Below, piece after piece: positions 32,451 through 45,252 of a stretch of DNA of 64,000 nt. The first letter of the stretch is position 1, and the number at the start of each line of letters is the position of its first letter. Made by a program: the position numbers and the translations under genes. Location: positions 56,016-120,015 of the forward strand of contig MCFE01000236.1 in the NCBI GenBank assembly GCA_002104905.1. Reading direction: 5' to 3'. The notes below the pieces were generated by a model, which was not told the origin of the DNA, made no database searches, and saw only the letters and a list, made by a program, of their open reading frames with translations. Source of the DNA: Basidiobolus meristosporus CBS 931.73 (Eukaryota > Basidiobolomycota > Basidiobolomycetes > Basidiobolales > Basidiobolaceae).

Positions 32451-32799
32451 TATTGTAAATGTTTGTGATTCCACCTGAATACTCACTTAACTTAGTCACT
32501 TATATCATTACCTTCAAATCCTAGAGAACACTGACCAAATTCCTTGTCAGGATTTACTTAAAGTGTTTTTACCAAAACACCAGGTACTTAGAACATGAGA
32601 ATTTTCAAAGTTGTCCAAACCACCACAAACTTTGCACACATGTTGTTGGGACCTTCCTTAGCCTATTCTACATGTTTGCTATGCCAAGATCATGTAAAAG
32701 TATAAATACTACTTTTACATTCAATAAATCATTAGGTGAAAACCCCATAATCCACTTGCCCTCCCAATCACTTCCAATATCTCCAAGAATCTGACAGCA
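32451..32799 (+). repeat. 3' LTR of copia-1 element B
   Basis: Starts TATTGTAAATG and ends TGACAGCA; both ends carry substitutions relative to the 5' LTR. Confidence 0.9.
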
Positions 32800-32908
32800 C
32801 TTACATCCTGACTCAGCCATTTTTCTTACTTTTCATGCATACATATTGATTTATATCCATTGAAACTTCAGTTGTACCTCAATTGCCAATTGTATTGACC
32901 TATACAAG
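32800..32908 (+). mobile_element. TCCCTATG transposon fragment
   Basis: Matches the sequence around the 3' end of the second-protein gene (CTTACATCCTGACTCAGCCA; compare 21137). It abuts the next copy. Confidence 0.65.
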
Positions 32909-33239
32909 TCCACTATGAAAATTATTGTAACAATCTAGTTAAAAGGCCATCACAAAGTTAAAGTCCCATGACTAAGAGGTAGTGATCCTCTCAGGACACC
33001 ATCCAGACACTGTTGAAAATAATTGCACCCCAGATTTCACAAAAAACTTAGTCAAAATTTTTCATCACTACAATGTATAAGTGGCTTTTGATTGCTTCCC
33101 TGCCAATTTGCTCACTTTCTGATCCCAGACACTCTATCACCTCCTACACTTGTGTGTATTGATTGGCTATTGCCACTTTCTCACACTCCTTACTTCCTGA
33201 CTCAACTGTTTCCCTTCCTTTTCATGTGTACAAATTGAT

Positions 33240-35220
33240 TTATTTATGTTGAGACTTTAGTTGTACCTCAATTGCCAATTGTATTGACCTATACAAGTCC
33301 CTGTACCTTGCACTACCATTAACCCTAACCCAACACTCAACAAGTAACTCCATTAATATCCACCATTCAATACGTATTTCTGCTGTAACACTCTGGTTCC
33401 ACAACTTTGGAGGGAGCCTAATGGCTTTATGCCACTGCTCATTCACTGGTTCCCACACATCCTGGTCTTCAGCCAGCACTGCAAGGTCTAGCACCTCATA
33501 TGCCAGTCTTTGCAATAAATCCTGGCAATATTCAAGTAGGTTTTCTTGAGCACTGCTCATGAAGAAGTGCTGCAACCTCTTGGTGTGCCCATTAATGTTT
33601 CAAAACTCCACTGAAGGTGGCATGATAGTTTTTTGAGTTCTTGACCCTGTAGCTTGTTCTTTAGTGGGATCTCCACTCTGTCAACAATGGAGGATATGGA
33701 GGCTGTGGTAGACAAGTTGCCTTTTTCTACAAACTCATCTACCTTGCTGGAGTATAGCTCAGCTGTCTGCACTTCAAACTCTTGTGAAAAAAGCTGCTTT
33801 CTTGATGGTAACTCTTCTTGGCTATGAAGAGATTCAGTCTGCTCTGGGCTTGCGGCAATAATTGGCAAGAACTGCAATTTTTTGCATGCCTTGCTATCTC
33901 ATGCTTGGGTAGACATTTTCCCTTTAAATTTCCTTTATCATTGCCAGGTCTTCCACTGCTACTTTGTCTGAGTGCTTCTTGTAATGAAATACATCTTCTC
34001 CGGGATAAATTCTGCTCCAAAACATCTGTTTTGGCCTGCTTGTCCCTTGCTGGCACTCTTCTGGTAACCTGATGTTTCTTTTCTGCTTGTTTTGAGCTCT
34101 CAGCCATAGATATGACAAGCCCCTGTAAAAGCTGCTGGTTTTTATCACTTCCAGGTCCTTCACTGCTACTTTGACTGAGTGCTATTCCAGATATCTGATG
34201 TCTCTTTGACACTTGTCTGGAGTTTTTGGCCCAGCTTGTAATGGGTTCCTGAGGAAGCTGCTGGTTTTTAGCCATGGCACCCTTGTTCTTCTGCCATTGA
34301 TAGTTTCTGCTATTCTTAAGATACTCTCTTAGCATACCAATGCTGGCCAAAAATCTGTTTGCCTGTTTGAATCCAGGATAATGCTCATGGAACAAGTCAA
34401 GTGCATTCTGCTTGGCCTTGAGTTCCTGATGGTCCCATGGTAAGCTGTCCTTAAGGTGATGGTGTGCTACGATTCTCACAGCCTCTTATATATTAGCCCA
34501 CTCTACATTACTGCACTCAAAGACTTCATGGATCTTCAATGTCTTTTGATTCTTGGGCATTGGTATAAACATGACATTGTCTCCCTCCCATGTTATGATA
34601 GGTTTTTTGTGGGCTTTATCTTTGGGCAATGTTGTTGTACTTCAAGGACTGTATAGTGTTCCTCTGCTGTTACACTGGGAAATGGCTCAATTCTTGGCTA
34701 TGACGTTGAGCTGCTTGAGTTCCTTCTTTGCAGCAAAGCTACTGCTTTCTCTAGTAGGGATATTGATTGCTCTACATGTATTATCTGCTCATCCTGTTTC
34801 TGGAATATTTCCTGACTTATCTGAGCCATTGCATCTATCCTACCAGCCACTGAACCTAATTGCTTTATTAATGCTTTGGTATGAGCTGACAGCATACTTG
34901 TTAATATGGGTGTTGGTGATGCCATGATGGCCACTTGCTGGTCTTCAACTGAGGGTACTGTGTTTGCTACATTGTCATCTACCTGAGCATAATGGTCAGT
35001 TTGTGACTCTAAAGAGGTCCTCCATTGCCTACTTGACTGAGAGCCTGAGGAGTCCGCAATATTACCTTCAGTAGGCACACTGTCAACATGGCCTTTTGGA
35101 TGTATTCCTGCTTGTTCCACAGAATGTCAAAGCAAGCTGTTGTCCAACTGTTCCTCTGGTGCAGTTGGCAGTGAGGTTTGGTGAGGAACCAGACAACTTT
35201 GCTTTATTTTTTGGTGGCAT
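33240..35220 (-). pseudogene. TCCCTATG transposon second protein (copy 2)
   Basis: Same protein as at 21183-23252, from ATG 35220 (CAT at 35218-35220). It has frameshifts near 35110, 34700, 34480 and 33600, and the first of the two 69-residue repeats is internally deleted (SGIALSQSSSEGPGSDK). Conserved blocks WDHQELKAKQNALDLFHEH and the C-terminal domain around EWWILMELLVECWVRVN are retained. The QSIS and LFSQEFE positions show the Gln codons that became stops in copy 1. Confidence 0.7.
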
Positions 35221-35955
35221 ATATATGGAAGTGAGCCAAACCAAAGGGGAAATAGTGCTACATACACATGTGTATGTGGTGCCACAACTTTATTTACAAT
35301 GCTTACTATGGTGGGTCATCATTGAATCTTAAATTCAAGAATGTTCAATGTTTCAAATACAGGACCGTCTTAGATTCACATGAATATTGACCAAAAGGTG
35401 ATACAATAGCGTTAAATTGTTGAAGGTCAAACTGTTTGCCCCATAGGCAAGACCACTTTGACCCAATGCTGTAAGAGAAGAGAAAAAAGACCATGTGGCT
35501 ATTATAGCAAGCTGCTCAGCCATGAGGCATGCAGACAGCATAGGAAGTATTACAAGGATCACAGCCAGTGTTTTGCCACACAAGTCACATTTAACCATTC
35601 ATTGGTTACTACTGTGCCAACATTATCTTGCAGGCCAGTTAATACTTCTATATTAGCACCTGACTGTCTTTGTCACCTTGTGCAAAATGAGTCAGGTGAG
35701 TTTGAGATACCTTTAGGCTCACCTCAGCCTACTGAATATTGCACGCAGAGAGATAGTTCTGGCAAAGAAGGTTCACTGACGGATTGTAAGCCTATCTCCC
35801 CTAACAGCAGTACCATGTATGAGCCCAGTCAAATTCCAGTATGCAATGAGACAACACCCATTGAAACAAATGCTAAGGAGACCTTATAAAGCCAAGTGAG
35901 CCCAGTAATCCATATACTGCTGAATGATGTAATCCTCTGGCTAGAGAAGTGGCGC

Positions 35956-37125
35956 ATTTCCACTAATATCAGTAATGGGGGCTTTGAGGATTTGTTACTA
36001 CTTCTTGCTTAAATCATTCTTGGATGCAACTTACCATGTACATGGTACAAGTGGACAACTTCCATGTGGCTGGCAACATATGATCCAGAGACTGTCCTGA
36101 TTCCAGCATGTGTTAACAGTTGCATGACATTCACATCCAAAAATGCTACCATTACAATGTGTCCAAATTGTCAGGATCCACCACCATTGAGGGAAAACAT
36201 TGTTCACACTCTGGATATATTCCAGTAATGCCCCATCTGAGGAAGCTGATGCAGTCCAACAAATATTGCAAAGCTATACAGTACCACACTCAGTATCAAT
36301 CAAGCACAAACATATCCAATATATTTGATGGCAAACATTACAAACAGCTAAGAAGCAAGGGCTACCCTGAAGGTATGTATAACCATGCCTTTGCTCTAGC
36401 ACTTGATGGATTCTCATTAAACAAGTACTCTACCAGCAAATCCTGCTGGCCACTGATTCTCATCAATTGGAGTCTGCCACCAATCTTATGGTATCAGAGC
36501 AATAATCTGACAGTAGTCTCACTGGTATCTGGGCCTAAATCACTGTCCAACCTGGATAGCTACCTTTATCCATTGCTGGAAGAATCTTGTATGCTTTCCA
36601 GCGGGATGACAGTAAATGGCCATCATGTAAAAGCACATATTATTATCTGAATTGGAAATACCCCAGCCATCAGCAAGGTAGCAGATTTTTCTGGGCACAA
36701 AGGACAGTATTACTGTCAAATGTGTGAGATCCAGGGGATCTACTCCATAACTCACACACATTATTATTACCCAAACATCAGCACTAAGAATATCATCACT
36801 TTACAGAGAGAACATACAGAAGTCAGCATGCAATTTTAGCAAAGTTGGTAAGCTATAAGCCATTAGCCGGAATATGCAATCAATTGGAAACCAAAGATAC
36901 TTAGGATAGAGGGTACTTGTTGGAGCAAAAGCTTTCCACTGGGTGCTATGCATTTGCTTTTGAGCAATATCCATATACTGATGACCAAGTTGTACATGGG
37001 GCATTTCAAGCTAAATGAGTCTTTCAATATAGCAGAGAAGTTTGAAAGAATTTGCAAGATATTAGAGAGTATTTGCTACCCCAGGTTCTTCTCATGAGCT
37101 CCAATAAATATTCATATGCATATGC
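35956..37125 (+). pseudogene. tnp2-type transposase (copy 2), part before the copia-2 insertion
   Basis: N-terminal and central parts: PETVLIPACVNSCM, DGFSLNKYSTSKSCW, GPKSLSNLDSYLYPL and the FSGHKGQYYCQMC motif. Interrupted at 37125 by copia-2 and resumed at 41792. Internal stops present. Confidence 0.8.
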
Positions 37126-37494
37126 TGTTGAAATATTGGACTATTTGGTATCATTCAGCAGCTAAAAATTTACCTAACAATTCTGGACTAGTCTTAGTCA
37201 CTGTTGGACTCATTTACTGCCTTAACTTTGCCACTTTCTCCAGATATATGATCTTATGATTATTCCCCTATAGTCAGGATCAAATTAGCACTATTACCAA
37301 ACATTATGTACTAGCCCTGAAACTGTTACAGAATGCTCCTGAATATTGAGAAACCCTCCCTACTTAGTGTTACAGCTGTATTACTTCTACAAAGGTATAA
37401 ATACTGAGCTTCTTTATGAATAAACAACAGTTCAACTATTATCACTATTTCTTGACAAGTCCTCTATATCCAAATCACTTCTTAAATTGCAACA
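37126..37494 (+). repeat. 5' LTR of copia-2
   Basis: TGTTGAAATATTGG...AAATTGCAACA, 369 bp, unrelated in sequence to the copia-1 LTR. A TATAAATA stretch lies about 100 bp before its end. Confidence 0.93.
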
Positions 37495-37530
37495 GGTTAC
37501 GAGCCCCAATTGCCTTAATCTATTCTAAAG

Positions 37531-40500
37531 ATGACTTCTACCAGCAAAGAAAGCAATACCAACATCTTCCCTGTAAAGGAGAGGTTTGATGGGAAGAACT
37601 ACAGACTTTGGAGAATCAAGATGCAGATCCACCTTGAGGAAAGAAAGCTTTGAAACAGAGTAACAGGAAAGGAAGTGGAGCCCAAAGGAACAGCAGAAGA
37701 TGTGGAGAAGTTTCAGGAGAAGAAGAGGAAGGCCTTCAATGCCATATGCATCAATGTGCAAGACTCCTTCATTGGACAAATCCATGCCTCAAATACTGCC
37801 AAAGAAGCCTGGGAATCCTTAGAGAAGATCTTTAGAGCAAAGTCAGTATCAAGCAAGCTTTATTTGAAATGAAAGTTCTTCAACATGAGGAAGAAGCCAG
37901 ATGATGACATGCTACAACTCATTACCAGAATGGAGACACTTGCAGAAGAACTTTACAGTATTAATGCTGGTGTAGATGATGAGGAAAAGATACTCTGTCT
38001 GCTTTGCAGCCTACCAGACAAGTGTGAGCCACTCATACTTTCTTTTGAAAGCAGAGAAGACAACTAGACTTTAGACTCTGTCAAAGGAAGACTTCTCCAT
38101 GAAGAACTCAGACGTAATGATTAAGCAGAGAAAATTGAAGATAATGCTCTATTCAGTTCAGAAAGGCACACAGAAAAGAAGGGAAAGTAACAAAACTGAA
38201 GAAAACCTGGCTGCTGTAACTACTGTAAAAAGCCAGGACACTGGGTAAGAGAATGCAAGAAGAAACAAGCAGACAAAAAACAGAAACTAGAGCAGGCAAA
38301 CCATATAATCACTGATGAACAGTTATTTGTAACTGAACAAGAGAGTGCAAGTAACCAAAGTAATGAATGGTATATTGACTCTGGAGCATCACAACATATT
38401 TGTGGTATAAGCAATTGGTTCAGCAACTTAAAGAATATTCCCGTAAGAAAGATTTATCTGGGAGATAACTCTGCATTGGAAGCTACCGCCAGTGGGTCTA
38501 TACAACTAAATATGAGTGATAACTCCGGGGCAACAACAGCAAAACTGACTGATGTACTCTATGTACCTGGAATAGCTAAGAACCTACTCTCAGTCAGTAA
38601 AGCAACTACTCAGGGACTGAAATTTGTTTTTACTAAGCTGAGCTGCTCAATATTGAGTGAAAATGGACAAAAATTAGCTTTGGGAATCAGAGATCACAGT
38701 ATTTACAAGTTACAGTGCAGGATCATTGTACCTGAGTATGTCAACATTGCTGAAACTGATGAAACCAACTGGGAAACGTGGCATAGGAGGCTAGGACACA
38801 TTGGGGAACAGAAAATGAGCCAATTAGTGAAAAATCAGCTTGTTATGGGCCTAAAATACTCAATTCCGATCAAATTGAATGTTTGTAAGGGATGTTCATA
38901 TGGCAAACAAGCTAGGCAACATTTCAAGAGCTCAGAAGGCATCAATACCACCAGAATATTGGCTATTGTACACTCAGACATATGTGGCCCCATGAGTACA
39001 CTTTTTTTTGGAGCCAAGAGATACTTTAAGACGTTTATCTATGACAAGACAAGATATACATGGGTGTGCTTCCTCAAAACAAAGGATTAAGCTTTAGAGA
39101 CGTTTAAGCACTTCAAGAACATGGCAGAAACACAAACTGGGTGTAAAGTGAAGGTACTACAAAGTGACAATGGAGGAGAATACTGCTCAAAGGAGTTTGC
39201 AAAATACTGCTTGTCTACTGGTATACTTCAACAGACTACAGTTCCTCATACTCCACAGCAAAATGGAGTAGCAGAACGTGCAAATAGAACAATAGCAGAG
39301 ATGGGAAGATCTATGCTACATGATAAGGGAATGGACTACAAGTTTTGGGCTGAATCTGTTGCTACCGCTGTATACATCAAGAACAGATGCCCAACAACAG
39401 CATTACGTGATTCTACACCCTTTGAAGCATATACAAGCAAAAAACCAGATCTCCAGCACCTCAAGATCTTTGGCAGTGATGTTTTTTATCACATCCCTGA
39501 CAAAAACGCTCAAAGTTGGAACCAAAGAATAAGAAAGGGATCTTTCTTGGGTATTATGAAGATACTAAAGTGTATAGAGTGTATGATGGCAAAATTCAGA
39601 AGCTGATCAAGAGCAGGGACATTGTATTTGAGGAGAATTCAGATCAGAAAGCCACAGATATCATTGGTCAGCTGCTTGATGATGCAATCAACACTAATGA
39701 AGAAGATACATACCAAATCCAGCCAGATATGGAAGATACTTCTACCAGCCCCAGATCAGAACATATTATCCCAGTTAGGAGACCTACTAGAATAAGAAAT
39801 GCCCCTGGATCCTGGTGGCAGACATCCAATGATCATGAAGAAGCTTATCTTACCTTATGTGCCAAACCTCAGAATCTAGAACAGGCAATGCAAAGTCCAG
39901 ATGCTACTAAGTGGCAACATACCATGCAGGAGGAGTACCAATCACTGATCAAGGCAAAAACGTGGGAACTGGTAGATTTACCAAATGGGAGAAAGCCAAT
40001 AGGATGTAGATGGGTCTACAAGATCATGATAACCTCAAACGGTGCCGTTGATCAGTACATGGCTAGGTTGGTAGCTAAAGGCTATTCCCAGATCCAGGGA
40101 CTAGACTTTAAGGAAACATTTGCTCCGGTTGCCAAGTTTAACTCTATTAGGACAGTTCTAGCCCTGGCAGCTGTACACAGTCTAGATCTACACCAAATGG
40201 ACGTCAAAACAGCCTTTCTAGATGGGGATTTGCAAGAAACTATATATATGGAGCAACCAGAAGGTTTTACCAATCCAAAAGGCGCCCATAAGGTGTGCAA
40301 TCTTAGAAAATTGTTGTATGGGCTTAAGCAGGCACCCAGAGCATGGTATAACAAGATTGATACATATCTAGAGGAAATTGGGTTCTCTTGTAGCACTGCA
40401 GATCACAGTATATATGTGAAACAGCTCAAAAAGGGCGTGATCATCCTAGTTCTTTATGTGGACAACCTAATTATAGCTACAAGTAACCAAGAGGCACTTA

Positions 40501-41428
40501 GACAGACAAAATCAGATCTCTTCAGCAAGTTTGAGATGAAAGATCTTGGAAAATTGAGGTCAAATTTGACATACCTACGCAGAAAATGGTGCTGAATCAG
40601 TCTAAGTACATCAGGGACATTCTTAGACGCTTCAAAATGGAAAATTGCCAACCTGCAGCAACCCCTATGGATAATAACCTGATATTATGCAAATCTCAGC
40701 CAGTTATAGATGAAAATGGCTCAAATATGGACCAAAACTTTCCCTATCAATCAATGGTTGGTAGCCAAATGTACTTGATGGTGTCTACATGTCCAGATAT
40801 TGCAGTGGCAGTTGGAATAGTCAGTCAATTCATGCAGAATTACGGATCAGATCAAATTGCAGCAGTTAAGCGGATTTTCAGATATCTACAAGGTACCATA
40901 AATATGGTACTGGAATACTCTGCAGCAGCTAATAGGCAAAAATTTGATGGTTATAGTGATTCAGATTGGGGTAGGGATCTGATTGACAGACGCTCTACCA
41001 CAGGCTATGTGTTTCTTTATACTGGTGCAGCTATTACTTGGAATTGCAAGAAATAACCAACTGTGGTACTATCTACAACTGATGACTAATATATGGCTGC
41101 ATGTCAAGCAACTAAGGAGGCAATATGGCTACAAAAATTATTCAAAGACTTGGGTTTTAATTCAGGTGAACCAACATGTATTTACAAGGATAATCAAGGC
41201 TGTATTTCATTAGCTAGAAATCCTACTAATTGTGCCAGAACTAAGCACATTGATATACAGCATCACTTTGTGAGGGAAGCAGTAGAAAATAACTTAGTGG
41301 AGTTAGTTTACTGCCCAACTGACAAAATGGTGGCAGACATATTGACCAAACCACTAGCTAGGCCACAGTTTGAGATCCTTAGAGAGAAATTGGGATTAAG
41401 AAATTATTTAGTTGAGGTGGAGTGTTGA
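37531..41428 (+). pseudogene. Copia-2 gag-pol polyprotein, broken
   Basis: Domains in order: gag (RFDGKNYRLWRIKMQIHL), zinc knuckle CNYCKKPGHWVREC, protease YIDSGASQHI, pre-integrase (WHRRLGHIG, CKGCSYGKQARQHF), integrase core (HSDICGPM, SDNGGEYCSKEF, TPQQNGVAERANRT, i.e. the D, D, E residues are present), reverse transcriptase ([35 protein letters not shown]) and RNase H (DSDWGRDLIDRRSTTGY, ARTKHIDIQHH). Lesions: about nine stops, mostly explicable as C-to-T or G-to-A changes; a frameshift near 39530; and the catalytic YVDD box reads YVDN (about 40459-40470), which should abolish reverse transcription. Another frameshift lies near 40560. Confidence 0.92.
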
Positions 41429-41791
41429 AATATTGGACTATTTAGTATCATTCAGCAGCTAAAAATTTACTTAACAATTCTATACTAGTCTTAGTCACTG
41501 TAGCACTCATTTACTGCCTTAACTTTGCCACTTTCTCCAGATATATGATCTTATGATTATTCACCTATAGTCAGGATCAAATTAGCTCTATTACCAAACA
41601 TTATGTACTAACCCTGAAGCTTTTACAGAATGCTCCTGAATATTGAAAAACCCTCCCTACTTAGTGTTACAGCTGTATTACTTCTACAAAGGTATAAATT
41701 CTGAGCTTCTTTATGAATAAACAACAGTTCAACTATCATCACTATTTCTTGATAAGTTCCCTTTATCCAAATCACTTCTCAAATTGCAGCA
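41423..41791 (+). repeat. 3' LTR of copia-2
   Basis: 369 bp, TGTTGAAATATTGG...AAATTGCAGCA. Confidence 0.93.
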
Positions 41792-43050
41792 TATGCAACT
41801 ATACAAATGCAATGACTGGATGAACTAGATATGTATTTATTCAAGTGGCATTGTGAAGCCATTCCTACCAAGAGTACATTGGAAGCATTGGGAGTCATTT
41901 GTGGAAATTATAGGAATATTTATCCAGAAGTGGATCACCAATGTCAACTTGATGCATCCAGAGCTGTTATACAAGAAGTTTGTAACAGATCTGTGCAACT
42001 ATACTACAAGCATAAAGCTGAACTCATAGATCTCTGCCATTACTGTAGCTATTCTCCACTCCATCTTGCATAGTGTGTGGAGAATATTGGGCTTTGCTTC
42101 ACATTTTGGCAGTTTCCTATGGAGCAGATGTATGGGGAGATAGGAAGACAAGTCAAGTCACAGGTAATACCATATCCCAATCTCATCAGGAATATTATCT
42201 TCAGGCCTGTCATGGATGTGATGAGTTGGCACATGGAGGGCAGCCAGGAAGAGTTGGAAAATACTGAGGACAAATCTGTATATGGAGACACCTATGCCCA
42301 TGAAATTAAGAAGCTAAGCAGCCCTAATGCGTGGGTATTCAGTTTTGTGATGCAAACTTGGGCTGGGTGCAACAAGCAACTAATTTTTATTAGGAAAGCT
42401 CTACCAAGGTATGCCAGATTTCTCTTGGTCTCAGGCAAACTTCTAAGCCTTTCAATACAGAATTCACACAAACAAGAGCCTGAGCGCACATATTAGGGGG
42501 GCTGGAGTCCAGCAGGGAGAAGGAATATATTGGCTAGATACCAAGGAGTTCTTTGTAGATATTCAGGAGGTATTCATTGCAGAAGTGCAAAAACCCAGCA
42601 TTTGTTTGCAAGAAGTGCATGTTACCAGCAGTACAAGGTATATGGCAACTTTGCTAGTATCTCACTAAGAAGCCATAAAGTTGAGGAGATAGAAGTATGC
42701 CAATTGCAGCAGGTGCGCACATTTCTAGAGGTTAGTAAGCAGGAGGCCAAATTTTTTTCAGTTTGAACTATATGTGGAATACCCAAGGTAGTAGTGGGTA
42801 GGCAAATAAAGAGGGGTGATTCTACAGTGGAATATATGAATTGCACATGGGGAGGTAGAGAAAAGATATACTATTTGGTAAATTGATATAATAGCTTTAT
42901 ATAGAACCAGCTGTAGGCTGGCATACTGCAGATATAATACCATCAGAGTCATGCTCAGAGCTTGTTACTATATCACCAGTTTTGTTGCCATATAAGGCAA
43001 TTAGATGTTCTGGCTGATTGGATCCATTTACAATAGTTGTAGAGTGCAAA
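41792..43050 (+). pseudogene. tnp2-type transposase (copy 2), part after copia-2
   Basis: C-terminal part: STLEALGVICG in one frame, FWQFPMEQMYGEIGRQVKSQV and MDVMSWHMEGSQEELENTEDK in the next. Stops and frameshifts throughout. Confidence 0.75.
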
Positions 43051-43279
43051 AGACCGCAACAATACCATGCAATTATTGTCACAGCACCAATTAAACACCA
43101 ACAAGTTTTATCACCTTATTTGGTAGTAATATTAGCAAAGCATTGTTGTGATCCCATCATAAGATTGTTAAGTGGGTCACTAATTCCAAGCTGCTGGTAT
43201 TATGACACTCTCTTAACATGATCTTGACAGCTGATCTGGATTGGATCCACCTGCAGGACCATATTATTCCCATAGGGGA

Positions 43280-43924
43280 TAGTGGGGTTTTTGTGCTTCT
43301 GGACAAAGGACTGGTCAATCAAACAGGAAGAAGCATCAGAATCCACAAGGTCAAGGACATGGACAGGACTGAATTTCAGGGATATGAATGTTGACAGGCA
43401 TTCTTAAGTACTGGATGGACTCTGTAGCATATGATGTTTCTTGAATGTGTTGAATTTTCATTTGAGGGTCCAGTTACAAGCCTGTCATTGGAACTGGACA
43501 CTGGAGTTTCCCAACAATTCTGGAGAAGGCTATTCACTGGATGATTGCAGGAGTCTGAAGCTGGACTTCTTGTTGGGACAAGACTTGGCAAAGTGGCCTG
43601 GTTGGCTACAGTTAAGGCAGAGGTTTGCCTCTTGAAGTCTGGATCTTTCATCTTTTGTAAGTTTATTGTGTTTGGCACTGTCAATTTGCATATGATCATA
43701 TTGTACTGGGTGACAGGATTACTGAGAAGGAGGTTGGATGATAAGTATGTTGGAACTTTTGCTTCTTCTGGAAAAGGCAATTGTCATATCTGATTGCTTG
43801 ATGTATAGCTTCACCCTAGGTGATTGGGTCAGGGAGTGTGAGTAGTAGGTCACTGACTTCATCATTGAGTCCATCTTGAAACTGACTAATTAGAGCAGCA
43901 TCACCCCTAAGGCTCAAGTCACTA
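43280..43924 (-). pseudogene. Gypsy gag fragment
   Basis: Related to the gag at 56125-57087: the same C-terminal order (KRQTSALTVANQATLPSLVPTRSPAS in another frame, an altered zinc-knuckle region, then the SNPVTQYNMIICK equivalent of the mid gag). It stops at 43924 at an end of a foldback/Harbinger-type element. Confidence 0.65.
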
Positions 43925-44990
43925 GACTTGTTCTATTGGATAGTGCCTCATAGTGCCAGCCTTTTTATAGTGTCAGATTGATCCGGCACTCTATGGCACC
44001 ATCTGGCACTATAATCTAAACCATAATGCCAGTGGTAGGAAACAGTTACTGGTAATTTTACTCCATCTTACTTATGTTACTCAGAGTAGTACTTTCTTTG
44101 CTTTATTTACTTGTCATAATGCTCCAGACACATTTCTCTCAGTGGATATCTTCTTGTATGAATATACTGTGCATTGCTAAGTATCTTAACAATTTTAACT
44201 ATTCTGCTGTTTTCTTCTATAAATAATCATCCTCTGTATTTACCTGCCAATATGCTGAATCTCTTTAGATATCCAAATGTATGCTCTACCCTCACTCTGA
44301 AATGATTTAATATCTCATTGTAGAGCTTCTGCTTCCTGATAAGCACACCATTCCTTGGCTTCTTTTAAGCTGTAATACATCCTAATCTCTGACAATCCTC
44401 TCTTATAAAAGCTAAGTCTGCCATACATTTCTCCCCTCTACTGAATTCTGGATGATTCTCTACCTAGAGTGCTTTGCCATGCCTACTTCCAGCAAATGGC
44501 CCACTAAACCAGATGATGGTACCCCCAATGTCACACAGTGCTTGAAACTTCACACAGTGTGCCTTGTACATGCCAGAATAAAAGTGCCTCTGACCTCTAG
44601 AAGATCAGTTAATCCTGACTGGGAAGGTATCCAAAGTTCTCTTTATATGGAACCTGTTGCTGCACACTGTGGGATATGCAAATCTATTGGAGCTTCTGAG
44701 CCTAGTACTCCAAGCTTGCTCCACATCACTCATACACTCTGCAAGGTAGTTCTCCATTTCTGTCAGTTGGGAATGAAAGCTTCTAGAACTTTTGTTGCCA
44801 TGGATGGTGGGATGAAACCTTGTAGGGCATAGTTCTTGTAATAGCAGAGAAACTTCACAGGGGATCTCCTTGAGTAGATTGGGGAAGATGGTCCATAATA
44901 CTTTGTATAGATCTCCTCTGGTGTGTCAAAAGGATATCCTGTAGTGGTGATGGGATTGATGAGAAAAAACCATGCAGGTGAGTAAGACAT
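43925..44990 (-). pseudogene. PIF/Harbinger-type transposase remnant (DDE_4)
   Basis: Minus-strand remains with stops: CYYKNYALQGFIPPSMATK, then GQRHFYSGMYKAHCVKFQAL, CDIGGTIIWFSGPFAGSRH, and RVRVEHTFGYLKRFSILAGKYRG. These are the central Asp-containing strand and the C-terminal Glu-containing RVEHxFGxLKxRF region of DDE_4 transposases. The left edge (GACTTGTTCTATTGGATAGT at 43925) shares its terminal repeat with the foldback element at 54359-55070, so both probably belong to one Harbinger-like group. The other end was not found. Confidence 0.7.
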
Positions 44991-45252
44991 ATTAAAATTG
45001 GTAGATGATCAGGCTGAGGCAATTTGAATCAATTTGGGGTGATCAGCTGGATTTATCTAATTTTCCATGCATTATGATTAAATCTCCATCAATTTCCATG
45101 TAACCCATCATTATGTTGCAAAAATCATCCTCAAACAATGACTTGGTACTTTTATTGATGTGTTACTCACAAGTCTATAATCAAATAGGAAATCTGCAAT
45201 TGATGTGATTTGATCTATGTCAATGCAATCTAAGATGCATCATGCATAATAT

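Larger units (their letters stand above)
28376..32799 (+). mobile_element. Copia-1 element B with both LTRs
   Basis: The 5' LTR 28376-28724 and 3' LTR 32451-32799 are both 349 bp; by eye they differ at roughly 45 positions (about 13%), so the insertion is old. The primer site GGTTGTGAGCCC follows the 5' LTR. A purine tract GAGTGGGAG precedes the 3' LTR. Flanks CAAAG and CTTAC do not match, so no target duplication survives. The internal region is a broken gag-pol. Confidence 0.92.
37126..41791 (+). mobile_element. Copia-2 retrotransposon, complete with 5-bp duplication
   Basis: Two 369-bp LTRs (37126-37494 and 41423-41791; by eye about 20 differences, near 5%) are flanked by perfect TATGC duplications (37121-37125 and 41792-41796). 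Primer site GGTTACGAGCCCC follows the 5' LTR; purine tract GTTGAGGTGGAG precedes the 3' LTR. Total 4666 bp. Lower LTR divergence and more CpG than copia-1 make it the younger copia. Confidence 0.95.
32909..43278 (+). mobile_element. TCCCTATG transposon copy 2, split by copia-2
   Basis: The left end TCCACTATGAAAATTATTG (one insertion and one deletion relative to copy 1) and the right end AT-rich ...CCCATAGGGGA define about 10.37 kb. Without the nested copia-2 (4671 bp with its duplication) the length is about 5.70 kb, close to the 5.79 kb of copy 1. Flanking trinucleotides AAG and TAG are not a clean duplication. Contents repeat copy 1: second protein on minus, transposase on plus. Confidence 0.82.

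Noticed and set aside
28276-43278. Treating 28276 and 43278 as two ends of one transposon
   Set aside because: A second left end occurs at 32909. From there the length minus copia-2 matches copy 1, and the flanks CTA and TAG do not match.
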